Source of the DNA: Ancylobacter sp. IITR112
Lineage (GTDB): Bacteria; Pseudomonadota; Alphaproteobacteria; Rhizobiales; Xanthobacteraceae
Assembly (NCBI RefSeq): GCF_041415945.1
Contig: NZ_JBGCUS010000001.1
Coordinates: 2,542,001 to 2,606,000 of the forward strand
Reading direction: 5' to 3'
Length of the DNA stretch: 64,000 bases
The position numbers and the translations under genes were made by a program. Under the pieces are notes generated by a model, which was not told where the DNA came from, searched no databases, and was given only the letters and a program-made list of their open reading frames with translations. Each line of letters starts with the position of its first letter. Within the stretch, counting starts at the first letter, position 1. Below are positions 26,787 to 35,540 of the stretch, in pieces.

Positions 26787-28762
26787 CTGGGGATCTCCCA
26801 CACATAGCTCTGGATGCTGCCGCTGCTCAGCGCCCCGGCGGCGAAGGCGGCGGCGGAAAGCGGGTCCGCCCCCGCCAGCCCCGGCCGGGCGAGGCCCAGC
26901 GCCTGCTCCGCCGTCAGCCGCGCCAGCGGGCTGAACAGGCCGCGCGCATCGGGCTCCGGCACCCCCTCGCGCGGCGGTGCCAGCCGGAACGCCAGCCCCT
27001 CCGGCGGCTCCTTCAGCGTCACCCGGGCGATCCGCCCCTCGGCGAGGCCGAGCAGCACATCCGGCGCCAGCCGCTCCAGCCGCTGCAGCCGGGCGCCCGC
27101 CGGCGCGGTCTCCACCTGCGTCTCCAGCCCCGGCCAGTCCGAAACCAGCGTCGCGCGCAGCAGGAATCCGGTGCACGGCCGGTCGAGCAGGTCGCCCGGC
27201 GGGTCGGGCTCGGCCATCGGCCCCGCCTCGCAGCGCTCGATCAGCCGCGACAACAGGCGGCGCAGCGGCAGGCCGGCGCGCGCGCCTTCCCCGGTCGCGG
27301 TGCCGCTCAGACTCAGCGCGCCGGTGGCGAGCGCCAGAAGCCAGTTCGCGTCGACATGGAAGAAGCGCAGGCTCGCGGCCGGCAGCAGCGGCTCTCCCGC
27401 CACCAGATAGGGAAAGGGCACGCCGTCGAGACGCAGCAGCCCGCGCAGCCAGCCGGCCATCCGCAGCACGGCGTGGAGACTGTCGGGCGGCGCGGCGTCG
27501 TCCCCCGGCGCCGGCGCCGGCGCGCTCCATTCGCGGCGGATCGCCGCCAGATGGGTGCGCATATAGGTGTCGAGCCGGAACGCCACCTCGCGCGGGCCGG
27601 CATTGTCGGAGATGAAGGCGCGGGTGGCGGCGAGAAAGCCGGGAGAGGCCAACGCCATCAGCCGGCCGAGCTGCCACGCCGCCGCGTAGGACAGGGTCAG
27701 CGACCCGTCTTCCGGCGCCAGGATCAGCGCGGCATCGGCATGGTCGATGGCATCCAGCGGCAGCGGCGCCACCGGGGCCGGCGCGAACGGGCCGCGATAC
27801 CAGCCGAGGCCGGCGCCGCCCTCTGCGCGCCGATAGGCCATCGGCGTGTGGCCCGTCGCCAGCAGGCCGGCGGCGCTGGCGGGCAGGCCCGGCGGCGCCG
27901 GGCTGCGCAGCAGGTCGAGGCTGAGGCGGCGGGCGAGGCCGGGGAAGCTGTGGGCGAAATCCGGGTCATGGGTGAAGCCCCAGCGCGCCAGCAGCACGAA
28001 GCGCAGCCGCGCCGGCCCCTCCGGCAGCCGCGCCTCGATCAGTTCCTCCCAGCCTTCCAGCGACACCAGCAGGGCGAGATGGGCCCCGGCGGCGGGAAGG
28101 CGGCGGGCGCAGATGACGGGAAACTCCCCGGCGCCATGCATCGCCGCGCGCGGCTTGTCGCCCATCTCGACCTGGCGCACATGGGCGAGCCGCGACAGGT
28201 CGTCGGCCGAAGGGCACAGGGCGGCGGCCAGCGCGCGGTCGAGGTCGATGACGCTGACGCGCTGCTGGCCCGCCTCCTTGTCCGGCTCCGGTTCGAGGCT
28301 GGGAAACAGCACCGTGCCGTCGGCGCTGCGGCGGTTCGCGGTGAACAGCGTCTCCGGCGCCAGGGTCTGCACCGCCGCCTCGCCGCCCTGCGCCTGAAAC
28401 TCGGCCTCGCTGAGGAGGAACAGCGCCATCCACGGCGCCCGCGCGGTGCCGGTCAGGCTGAGCTCGCGCTCCCAGGGCAGCGCCCGCTTGCGCAGCACGA
28501 TATTGGGGATGTGCCGGTTGAAATCGCCCGTCGCCCCCGGCGCGGGGTAGCGGGCGTGAATGTCGCTCTCGTCGAGGAAGAAGCGGGGGCCACGGACCAG
28601 AAAGGTCTCGTCACGGTAATAATGATGCGCCTTTGCCGCGCCGCCAGCGTCGGAATAGGTGAGCGATTGCTGCACGACAAGGCGGTGGCTGCCGGCGGAA
28701 AGGGCCGGCAGATAGGCGTCGTAGAGATCGACGGCCAGCGCTTCGGGGCCGGGTGCGGGCAT
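26783..28762 (-). CDS. Cluster protein of unknown function (659 residues)
   Basis: The ATG at 28762 is 3 bases after the stop of the giant upstream gene, and the stop overlaps the GTG start of the next gene, so translation is coupled on both sides. There is no signal peptide and no membrane segment. Motif-like blocks are GHTPMAYRRAEG with GWYRGPFAP (about 302-327) and LSYAAAWQLGRLMALASPGFL (about 352-372), which look conserved in style. The N-terminus (about 1-120) looks like a beta domain (SHRLVVQQSLTY, YYRDETFLVRGPRFFL). I cannot assign a function; a role as partner of the 1224-residue protein is inferred from coupling. Confidence 0.72.
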   Translation of the reverse strand: MPAPGPEALAVDLYDAYLPALSAGSHRLVVQQSLTYSDAGGAAKAHHYYRDETFLVRGPRFFLDESDIHARYPAPGATGDFNRHIPNIVLRKRALPWERELSLTGTARAPWMALFLLSEAEFQAQGGEAAVQTLAPETLFTANRRSADGTVLFPSLEPEPDKEAGQQRVSVIDLDRALAAALCPSADDLSRLAHVRQVEMGDKPRAAMHGAGEFPVICARRLPAAGAHLALLVSLEGWEELIEARLPEGPARLRFVLLARWGFTHDPDFAHSFPGLARRLSLDLLRSPAPPGLPASAAGLLATGHTPMAYRRAEGGAGLGWYRGPFAPAPVAPLPLDAIDHADAALILAPEDGSLTLSYAAAWQLGRLMALASPGFLAATRAFISDNAGPREVAFRLDTYMRTHLAAIRREWSAPAPAPGDDAAPPDSLHAVLRMAGWLRGLLRLDGVPFPYLVAGEPLLPAASLRFFHVDANWLLALATGALSLSGTATGEGARAGLPLRRLLSRLIERCEAGPMAEPDPPGDLLDRPCTGFLLRATLVSDWPGLETQVETAPAGARLQRLERLAPDVLLGLAEGRIARVTLKEPPEGLAFRLAPPREGVPEPDARGLFSPLARLTAEQALGLARPGLAGADPLSAAAFAAGALSSGSIQSYVWEIPR

Positions 28763-28765
28763 GGG

Positions 28766-31700
28766 TCAGGCTCCTTCCGGCCAGGCGCGGTGCAGCGGCG
28801 GGTGGCGGAGGCGGCGCGCTTCCCCCGCCGACGCCTCCAGCGAAACGGGAAAGCCCAGCGCGCCCAGGGTTTTGAGAAGCTCGGCCGAGGGCACGCCCGC
28901 CGCTGCTGGCGCCGGCGCCCCCGCCCGTGCGGCCTGCACCGGCGGCTCGCAAAGGGCGGGCGCGCGGAAGATCAGGTCGCTCTCGCGGTGGCGGGCAAGG
29001 GCGGCCCGCATCCCCTCGCCCCGGCGGCGCCCCGGCGGCGGGGCGAGGCGGGCGAGGCCGGTGAGATAGGCCCCGGTCAGCTTGGCGGCGGGCGCGTCGC
29101 CCGGCTTCTGCCGGTCCCACAGCGCGGCCGGCATGCCCTGGCGTTCGGCTTCGCTGTGCCAGCCGGCAAGATCCACCGCCACGGTCACGCCGCCGGCTAG
29201 GTCGCGGACGAGGCCGATGGTGAGCCGGCTTTCCGCCTGGGTGATCGACAGCGGTACGATGCCGAGCGCCGCGCCTTCGGCTGCATGGGTGGCCGCCACC
29301 GCCTCCAGCGCCAGCGGCGCGGCCAGCGCCAGGTTTGTCCCGCTGCGCGCCTTGGGCGGCACGGCGCCCGCCAGCGTGCCGAGCACCAGCGTGGTGGCCG
29401 GCAGCACCGAGGCGATGGAGACGCTGAGTTCGTCGCCGCGCACCCGCCATGGCCCGCTCGGCTGCCGGTCGTCCGGCTGCGCCAGCCGCCCGCCGGTCAG
29501 CACCACCCCGCAGATGGCCGGCGCCTCCACCGGCAGGCCAGGCAGCGGCACGGCCTGCCAATGGGGGCTGGCCTTGTCGAGGAACAACGCGCCGAACTGG
29601 GCCCAGCCGCGGATTTCCGCCGGCGCCGGCGCGCCGCCGAAGGCGATCTCGAACGACAGCACCGACAGCTTGACCCGGACCCGCCCGGCAAAGGGCGGGC
29701 CCCACAGCCGCAGTTGCACGTCGAGGCTGAGATTGATCGAGAACAGCGAGAGGTCGGCCTCGACGCGGATCGAGATGCCGGCATCGAGGCTGTACTGCAG
29801 CGGCGCCCAGCGCAGCAGGAAATCGACCGCGGCGATGAACCAGGCCTTGATGCGGCTATGGATGAACGAGGCCTCGAACCGCCCGCCGGCCATGAGATGC
29901 GAGGGGGTGAGCGCGCAATAAAGCTCGCCCTTCAGCGTCAGCTCGTTCGTCACCGCCCAGTTCAGCCCGAGGCGCGGCACGGCGGGGTAATGCGCCGGCG
30001 GTTTGAAATCGCGGTGATAGCCGCCGAGGGTGAGCACGAAATCGCCCTTGCGCGTCCCGGCGAACCACACACCCAGCGCGAAGCCGCCGGTGAGCCGGCA
30101 TGAGGGGTCGAGCACCCAGGAATTCGTCGTCAGTTCGGCCTGCAGCAGGAACACGCCCTCCTCCGGCCGCAGCGTCATCTTGATGGCGAGTTCGACCCGG
30201 CAGAATTTCTGGCTGCCGACCGATTTCTCGAAACGGGCGAGGCCCAGCAGCGAGAACTCGACCTCGCGGCCAAACTGCCCGATGGCGAGCGCGAAAGCGT
30301 CGATCGCCTCGGCGATGGTGAAGCGCAGCCCCAGCGCGGCGAAGATCTGGCCCTCGGCGAAGGGCAGGTGGCGCTCCAGCGTGGTGAGCATCTCCATGGC
30401 GGAAGGCTGGGGAGCCTCCGCCGCGCTGTCCTTCATGACCAGCGCCACCAGCGGGAAATCCGCCACCCCGCCGATCTCGGGCACCATCACCCGGCGGTTG
30501 AGGCCGAAGCCGAGCGCCAGCCCGGTGAGGGTGAGGGCCCCGAGCTTGATGCCGGCGCCGCCGGTCAGGCTCGCTGTGCCATAGATGAACAGCGAGGTGG
30601 AGGCGCCGCCGGAAGGGGTCTTGTAGCTGCCATAGACGCCGACCACCCCCATCGACACTTTCGGCAACTGGATGTTCAACTGGCCGCCATAGACGGTCTC
30701 CGACATCTGCAGGAAACCGCCCTCGACCGCGACCGCGCCGCGCTTGAAGCTGAGGCTCATGCCCTTCAGCCGGCCGCGCGGGGCGGTGAGCGCGTTCAGG
30801 CGGACGCTGACGCCGGCATCCATCAGCTCAAGCTGAACCCCGGCGACGCTGACCTTGCCCGCCAGGGCGGCGGTGACCTCATAACTGCCCTCGGCCGAGC
30901 GCACGCCATAGCCGAGCTTGGAGAGATGCAGCGGCCCGCAATCGCGCTGCACCGTGACCCAGCTCAGATCGTCGGCGGGTTTGGCATCGGGTTCGGCTTT
31001 TGCGGGAGCGGCCACCGGCGGCAGCACCTCCACCTCCGGTTTGACGTTCTTGTCGCCTTTGGCCTTTTCGGCCTCATCGGCCTGACTGGCGCTCTCATCG
31101 GCCTGTTTGCCGGTCTCATCGGCCTTCGGCTTCGGGTAGATGATCGGCTTGCTGTAATCGAGCAGTTGCAGCGTGCCGGTGAGCGAGAGCTTGCCCGCCA
31201 CGTCGCGCGGCGGCGGCGGAAAATCCTGGTCCGGCAGGTTCTTGAACAGCGCCGCGAGGGTGGCCGCATCCAGCGTCGAGAGCACGCCGACCCGCAGCCC
31301 GTCGACCCCGACCGGCTTGGCGTCCCCGTCCTTGGCGAAGGCCTCCACCCCCGCCCGTATCGCCCCTCCGACCACCGGAAGGCTCCGGAAATCGAGCGTT
31401 ACCGGCCCGATCTTGAGACTGTACTCCCAGCCCTTTTCGCCGAGTCGCGCCGCCACCAGGGTCAGGCGGAAATCGCCGTCATTGAGGCGGAACTCGAAAT
31501 TCAGCGCCAGCCGCGTCCCCTCGGACCCCAGCCGCAGCGCCCCAGCGACGCGCGAGACGGTGACGCGCCCCTCCTCGAAAGGCGGCGTGAAGCCAAGGTG
31601 CTGCGCCAGGGGTGCCAGCGCGCGGCCGAGATCGACACGGGTGTCGGCGCTGAAGGAGAAGTTCCAGTTTTCCTTGGCATAATCGAGGTTTAGCGCGATG

Positions 31701-33499
31701 TCGGTGGCATCGAGGCGGATCTGCCCCCGCCCCTGCAGCGACAGCGCGCCGGCATAGCGCACATCGAGCTTGCCGAGCGTCAGCCTCAGCCCGGCGATGG
31801 TGAAGGGGGAGTTGGATTCCGCGGAGAAAGCGAATTCCGTCTGCTCGCCCAGCGCGATGTCGAGCTGGAAGCCGTTGATCTCCACCGCCGCGAGATCGCC
31901 GGGCGCCTCGATCTGCAGCAGATCGGCGGCGAGAGCGCCGATGGGGAGCACGGGCACCGTCACCGTGCCGCGCACGCCCTTGTCGATGTCGATGGACACA
32001 TCAGCCTCGACATCGCCGATCACCAGGCTCGCTTCCAATTGCGCCGTGAGCCCCTCGCCCCGGCGCTTGCCCACCTCGAAGCGCACATCGCCGATCGACA
32101 GCGTGCCGCCGCCAATGCGGAAATCGAGGAAGCCGAGCGTGACGATGGTGAAGGAATAGGCCCCCTCGCGGGTATTGCCGGTGAGGGCGAGATCAATCAG
32201 GCGCAGGCTCTCCCAGCCGGCCACCTTGCCCAGTTTGCCGGCCACATCGGCCGGCAAACGAACCTCGCCCCCCACCGCCCCCGCCCGGAACGCGCCATCG
32301 GGCAGGGAAAGGCTGGTCTCGAAGCGCATCGCCAGCGCCCCGCTCCCGATGATGCCCTCGCCGCTCAGCTCCGCCTCGAAGCTGAAGGCGGACCCGCTAT
32401 AGGTACCAGCGGCGAACAGGCTGGGCGTGACCCGAATGAGATCGAACAAGGTGAAGGGCTCGGCATAAGTGAGCCACACGGCGAGTTTCGCACCGTCGAC
32501 GCCATCAAGCGGTGTGCTCAGAGCGAGCCGCCGCAGGCCCGGCACCACCTTGTCCGCCGTGCCGAGAACGCCGCCGAGAGCAGTGTCGAGTTCCGGGGCC
32601 AGGCTTTTCAGCAGCGCGCCGGCCCTGAGCACTTCCGGCGCATCGGCGGTCAGTGCCAGTTGCGCGGCAACGGGATCCAGTTCGATACCGACGGCGAGTT
32701 TCTGCGTGTCGAGGGTGATGGTCCCGCTCAGGCCGAGGGCGAAAGGCGGTACCTCGCTGCTGCCGACCCCCTCAGCCGCCACCCCGTCCACCCGCACGCC
32801 GGCACGCTGCAGCGCGATGGACAGACGCCCGCCCAGCAGATCGAGCGGCGCGACATTGACGGCCGTGCTCGCCTCGATCCAGTAGCCCCGCTCCAGCCGG
32901 CCGACACTGCCGGCGACGCGCACGCTGCCGTCGAGCCCGAAGCGCTTGCGCAACGCCGGGCTTACCTCCGGCAGCAGGCTCGCCTCCCCGGTGAAATTGA
33001 TGCCGGCCCGCAGGGGTGTCAGCGCGTGCGGCCAGTCGCTTGCAAGCGCGCGCGCCGTGGCCGAAACGCGCGCGACATCGCCCTCCGCCACATTGCCCTC
33101 AACGGCATGAATGGCGGCGAAATCATAGGAGGAATAGGCCAGTTGCGCCGACGTGACGGCCAGTGCCTTGTCGATCGCCGCGCGGGCCGGCTTCAGCGCC
33201 TCATAGGCGTCGCCGGGGCGCCAGGCCTCCCGGAGCACGGAGGCGGCGACGAACACCCGCGTCGGCGTCGTCCGCCCTCCATCCGGTGCATAGACCGGCA
33301 GGTCGAACTGGTACGCCACCACGTCGCCGTCGCCCCTGGTCAGCGCCGCCATCCAGAGGTCGAGCTGCGCGCAGCCGTGATCCTTCAACCCCAGTGCCGT
33401 GAACTGTTGCGGATCTATCTCCGACACGGGGGTCAGGCCGTCCGCCCTCATCCCCTCCTTGCCGCCGGCCATGATCTTGCCCCCTGCTGCAGATGTCAT
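28766..33499 (-). CDS. Giant beta-rich protein, DUF6603-like (1577 residues)
   Basis: The largest gene of the window. Almost its whole length is amphipathic beta strands (for example GALSLQGRGQIRLDATDIAL, LSGTITLDTQKLAVGIEL), without a signal peptide or membrane helix. A low-complexity charged linker (about 785-850) carries three ADE-x repeats and splits the protein in two. The block LTGLALGFGLNRRVMVPEIG followed by GVADFPLVALVM (about 987-1018) is, as I remember it, the hallmark of DUF6603 proteins. These have no known function. An ATG at 33472 (MAGGKEGM) is an alternative start. Position in the unit: 23 bases after the calpain gene and 3 before the next. A long scaffold or fibre-core role is only inference. 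Confidence 0.78.
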   Translation of the reverse strand: MTSAAGGKIMAGGKEGMRADGLTPVSEIDPQQFTALGLKDHGCAQLDLWMAALTRGDGDVVAYQFDLPVYAPDGGRTTPTRVFVAASVLREAWRPGDAYEALKPARAAIDKALAVTSAQLAYSSYDFAAIHAVEGNVAEGDVARVSATARALASDWPHALTPLRAGINFTGEASLLPEVSPALRKRFGLDGSVRVAGSVGRLERGYWIEASTAVNVAPLDLLGGRLSIALQRAGVRVDGVAAEGVGSSEVPPFALGLSGTITLDTQKLAVGIELDPVAAQLALTADAPEVLRAGALLKSLAPELDTALGGVLGTADKVVPGLRRLALSTPLDGVDGAKLAVWLTYAEPFTLFDLIRVTPSLFAAGTYSGSAFSFEAELSGEGIIGSGALAMRFETSLSLPDGAFRAGAVGGEVRLPADVAGKLGKVAGWESLRLIDLALTGNTREGAYSFTIVTLGFLDFRIGGGTLSIGDVRFEVGKRRGEGLTAQLEASLVIGDVEADVSIDIDKGVRGTVTVPVLPIGALAADLLQIEAPGDLAAVEINGFQLDIALGEQTEFAFSAESNSPFTIAGLRLTLGKLDVRYAGALSLQGRGQIRLDATDIALNLDYAKENWNFSFSADTRVDLGRALAPLAQHLGFTPPFEEGRVTVSRVAGALRLGSEGTRLALNFEFRLNDGDFRLTLVAARLGEKGWEYSLKIGPVTLDFRSLPVVGGAIRAGVEAFAKDGDAKPVGVDGLRVGVLSTLDAATLAALFKNLPDQDFPPPPRDVAGKLSLTGTLQLLDYSKPIIYPKPKADETGKQADESASQADEAEKAKGDKNVKPEVEVLPPVAAPAKAEPDAKPADDLSWVTVQRDCGPLHLSKLGYGVRSAEGSYEVTAALAGKVSVAGVQLELMDAGVSVRLNALTAPRGRLKGMSLSFKRGAVAVEGGFLQMSETVYGGQLNIQLPKVSMGVVGVYGSYKTPSGGASTSLFIYGTASLTGGAGIKLGALTLTGLALGFGLNRRVMVPEIGGVADFPLVALVMKDSAAEAPQPSAMEMLTTLERHLPFAEGQIFAALGLRFTIAEAIDAFALAIGQFGREVEFSLLGLARFEKSVGSQKFCRVELAIKMTLRPEEGVFLLQAELTTNSWVLDPSCRLTGGFALGVWFAGTRKGDFVLTLGGYHRDFKPPAHYPAVPRLGLNWAVTNELTLKGELYCALTPSHLMAGGRFEASFIHSRIKAWFIAAVDFLLRWAPLQYSLDAGISIRVEADLSLFSINLSLDVQLRLWGPPFAGRVRVKLSVLSFEIAFGGAPAPAEIRGWAQFGALFLDKASPHWQAVPLPGLPVEAPAICGVVLTGGRLAQPDDRQPSGPWRVRGDELSVSIASVLPATTLVLGTLAGAVPPKARSGTNLALAAPLALEAVAATHAAEGAALGIVPLSITQAESRLTIGLVRDLAGGVTVAVDLAGWHSEAERQGMPAALWDRQKPGDAPAAKLTGAYLTGLARLAPPPGRRRGEGMRAALARHRESDLIFRAPALCEPPVQAARAGAPAPAAAGVPSAELLKTLGALGFPVSLEASAGEARRLRHPPLHRAWPEGA

Positions 33500-33522
33500 G
33501 CCCGTCGAGACAGGCGAGTGCC

Positions 33523-35271
33523 TCAGGAACCCACCTGAACCTGGTCGAAGAACTTGGTGATATCGGAGAGTTCGACAGGAAACTGAGCGCTTTTGCGCAC
33601 GCTTTGCGAGGCATCCGCCTCAAGCTTCTTGGCTTGTTCTGCGAAACCTTGACCCTGCAACTGAAGGATGGTCAGAGCGTCTTCGGACAGCGCGTTGAAC
33701 TGCTCAACCGTTTTTCCCGACAAGGATTTCACGATATCGCCGCTCTTTGAATCGTTGAGCTTGAAGACGTAGCTGCGCACATAGTCCCGCCAGGGATTTC
33801 GCAACAGCACAAAGCAGATATCGACCGGATTTCCGCCGCGCAGGATCGTTATCTTGGCCGTGCCGGAAATCTCGTAGGCATGCCCCGGCACCAGACCTTT
33901 GCGTTTGCCTTCGGAGGCATAGGTCGTAACGAAAAAATCGTAGATCCTCGCAACATCTCGGGTCGATGCAAAAGCCGCCTTTGGCGTCTTCGGGACGCAC
34001 ACATCCTTCACACGTTTGAAAAGCGCGTGGTGATAGTCGGCATATTCTCCTGTTCCACGTTTTCCGGGAAACGACGTGGCGACGAAATCTTGCAGGAGCC
34101 GACCGAAATCGACATCCGTCATCCCGGACGCGGCAAGCGGGATGGGGTTGCGCGCGATCCTCGCGAGATAGGGCTTGATGTCAGTGGTTCGCACCTCCCG
34201 CATCAAGTGCTTCTTCGTGTCGAGCATGCCAATGAGATCGGCGATGGCCGAGCGGTTGCTCTTGCGCGTATCCGCAATATGCTTCCTGATCGCGGCTCGG
34301 AGGGCGACCTCGTTGACGGGTGCAGCCGGACCCGCGAGGGATGTGGTCAGGCCCACAACCGTCCGGCCGAGCACAGCGAGCAGGCGATCAAGAACCGCGT
34401 CCCAGGGCTGCCCAAAAGGGTTCGCCCGCGTTTCATCCAGCGCGCAGCAGAGCAATTCGCTGCGGTAGACCCGCTGGTCCAGCCTGACCCATCCTTTCGG
34501 GCCGTGAAAGTCGATCGCGGCCGTGACGTCCTCAATCTTTTCGCCGGTGAGATGTTGATAGGCCCTCCCGGAATTGCCGCCTTCGATCGCCTCCAGATAG
34601 TGCACGGCACGGCGCTCATTCGCAGGCAAGGCCGGAGCGCTCACGCTGGGGAACGGCCAGGGCGGCATGGATGGCTGGGGCTTGGCCGGATCGGGAACCG
34701 GGATCAGGTTCGTGTGCTTCAGCGGCTGCAGATAATAGGCGCGGAAAAAGGCATAGGCCTTCTCGATGAAATAGGGCCAGATCGCCCGATGGCCCTGCAG
34801 GTCGACTTCCTTCTTGCCGTCGATCTTCTTCAGGATCGTCCGCTGAACGCCGACGATCACGGGCATGACCACGCCGGCGTTCTCGATGTGGAACTGCACG
34901 TAAACATGATCGCCGGCGCAACCCATCATATTGAAGAAGAAATTCGGATCCTTCAGGCGGATCAGAGCATTGATCGCGGAGAGCAGATAGCAGTCGCCGA
35001 TGCTGCCCTGCTTTATGTCCTCGAAATCGGGGGTGTACTGAAAAAGCGGAAGCGGAACCTTCACATATCGATGCTTCGCGTCCGGCTCCGGAAGCTGCTT
35101 GTCGTCGAACGTGACGGCTGACCAGTGCGCAAGTACCGGGGTCGGCGGGGGGGCCGCCTTTCCCCCACCCCCTATGATGCCCGGCGGCGGCACGACAGCT
35201 CCCTTGATGACTGCCCCGAGAGGCTTCAGCAGACCGTCCAGGTTCTTGGGATCAACAGGAATTCTCGCCAT
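33523..35271 (-). CDS. Calpain-like (C2 family) cysteine protease
   Basis: 582 residues. The papain-fold triad of calpains is complete: Cys94 in QGSIGDCYLLSAI, His464 in GLVPGHAYEI and Asn492 in LLRNPW. Between Cys and His lies an unusually long, Lys-rich insertion (about 185-455). The N-terminus is Pro/Gly-rich (PPPGIIGGGGKAAPPPTP), with no signal peptide. No EF-hand or C2-like domain is recognised, so calcium dependence is open. Calpains make limited cuts, so a processing or activation role for the large proteins encoded downstream is plausible. Base composition is visibly lower in G+C than in neighbours, which hints at separate origin. First gene of the cluster. Confidence 0.88.
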   Translation of the reverse strand: MARIPVDPKNLDGLLKPLGAVIKGAVVPPPGIIGGGGKAAPPPTPVLAHWSAVTFDDKQLPEPDAKHRYVKVPLPLFQYTPDFEDIKQGSIGDCYLLSAINALIRLKDPNFFFNMMGCAGDHVYVQFHIENAGVVMPVIVGVQRTILKKIDGKKEVDLQGHRAIWPYFIEKAYAFFRAYYLQPLKHTNLIPVPDPAKPQPSMPPWPFPSVSAPALPANERRAVHYLEAIEGGNSGRAYQHLTGEKIEDVTAAIDFHGPKGWVRLDQRVYRSELLCCALDETRANPFGQPWDAVLDRLLAVLGRTVVGLTTSLAGPAAPVNEVALRAAIRKHIADTRKSNRSAIADLIGMLDTKKHLMREVRTTDIKPYLARIARNPIPLAASGMTDVDFGRLLQDFVATSFPGKRGTGEYADYHHALFKRVKDVCVPKTPKAAFASTRDVARIYDFFVTTYASEGKRKGLVPGHAYEISGTAKITILRGGNPVDICFVLLRNPWRDYVRSYVFKLNDSKSGDIVKSLSGKTVEQFNALSEDALTILQLQGQGFAEQAKKLEADASQSVRKSAQFPVELSDITKFFDQVQVGS

Positions 35272-35304
35272 TCAACGCCCCCGCGCCGCAGCTAATGGAG
35301 GCAA

Positions 35305-35332
35305 GGTTTACACCTTTTGGTTGTGTCGTCAA
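35305..35332 (-). promoter_or_regulatory. Candidate sigma-70-type promoter of the seven-gene cluster
   Basis: On the minus strand TTGACG (35332-35327) is followed after 16 bases by TAAACC (35310-35305), in an A/T-richer stretch of the 269-base gap before the calpain gene. It would start RNA about 27 bases before the ATG at 35271. The -10 match is weak. Confidence 0.4.
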
Positions 35333-35540
35333 GAAATGCAATCAGTATCTTTCTACCGAAACCCGGCACCTGAAACCGCGCCGATCGCGCGAAACCCTCG
35401 GAATCGCGTCACTTTTCGCTCCTCGCTCGCTGGGAGCGGCGCCGCGCGACCGCCAAGGCGACGCGGGGATGCAACCTCCGGTAAACATCTGCGCTCACGC
35501 TTCTCAGGCGCGCGGGCGTTCTCCAGCCGCGAACGTCGCT

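Noticed and set aside
26787..27677. An upstream extension that would make the 1224-residue protein 1521 residues long
   Set aside because: The added part is Arg/Ala/Gly-rich as expected for an out-of-frame reading of the 659-residue gene, and a GTG start overlapping that gene's stop gives a better start.
32039..33538. A 499-codon open frame on the plus strand
   Set aside because: Opposite the N-terminal part of the giant beta-rich protein; the long length only reflects few stop codons in GC-rich DNA.
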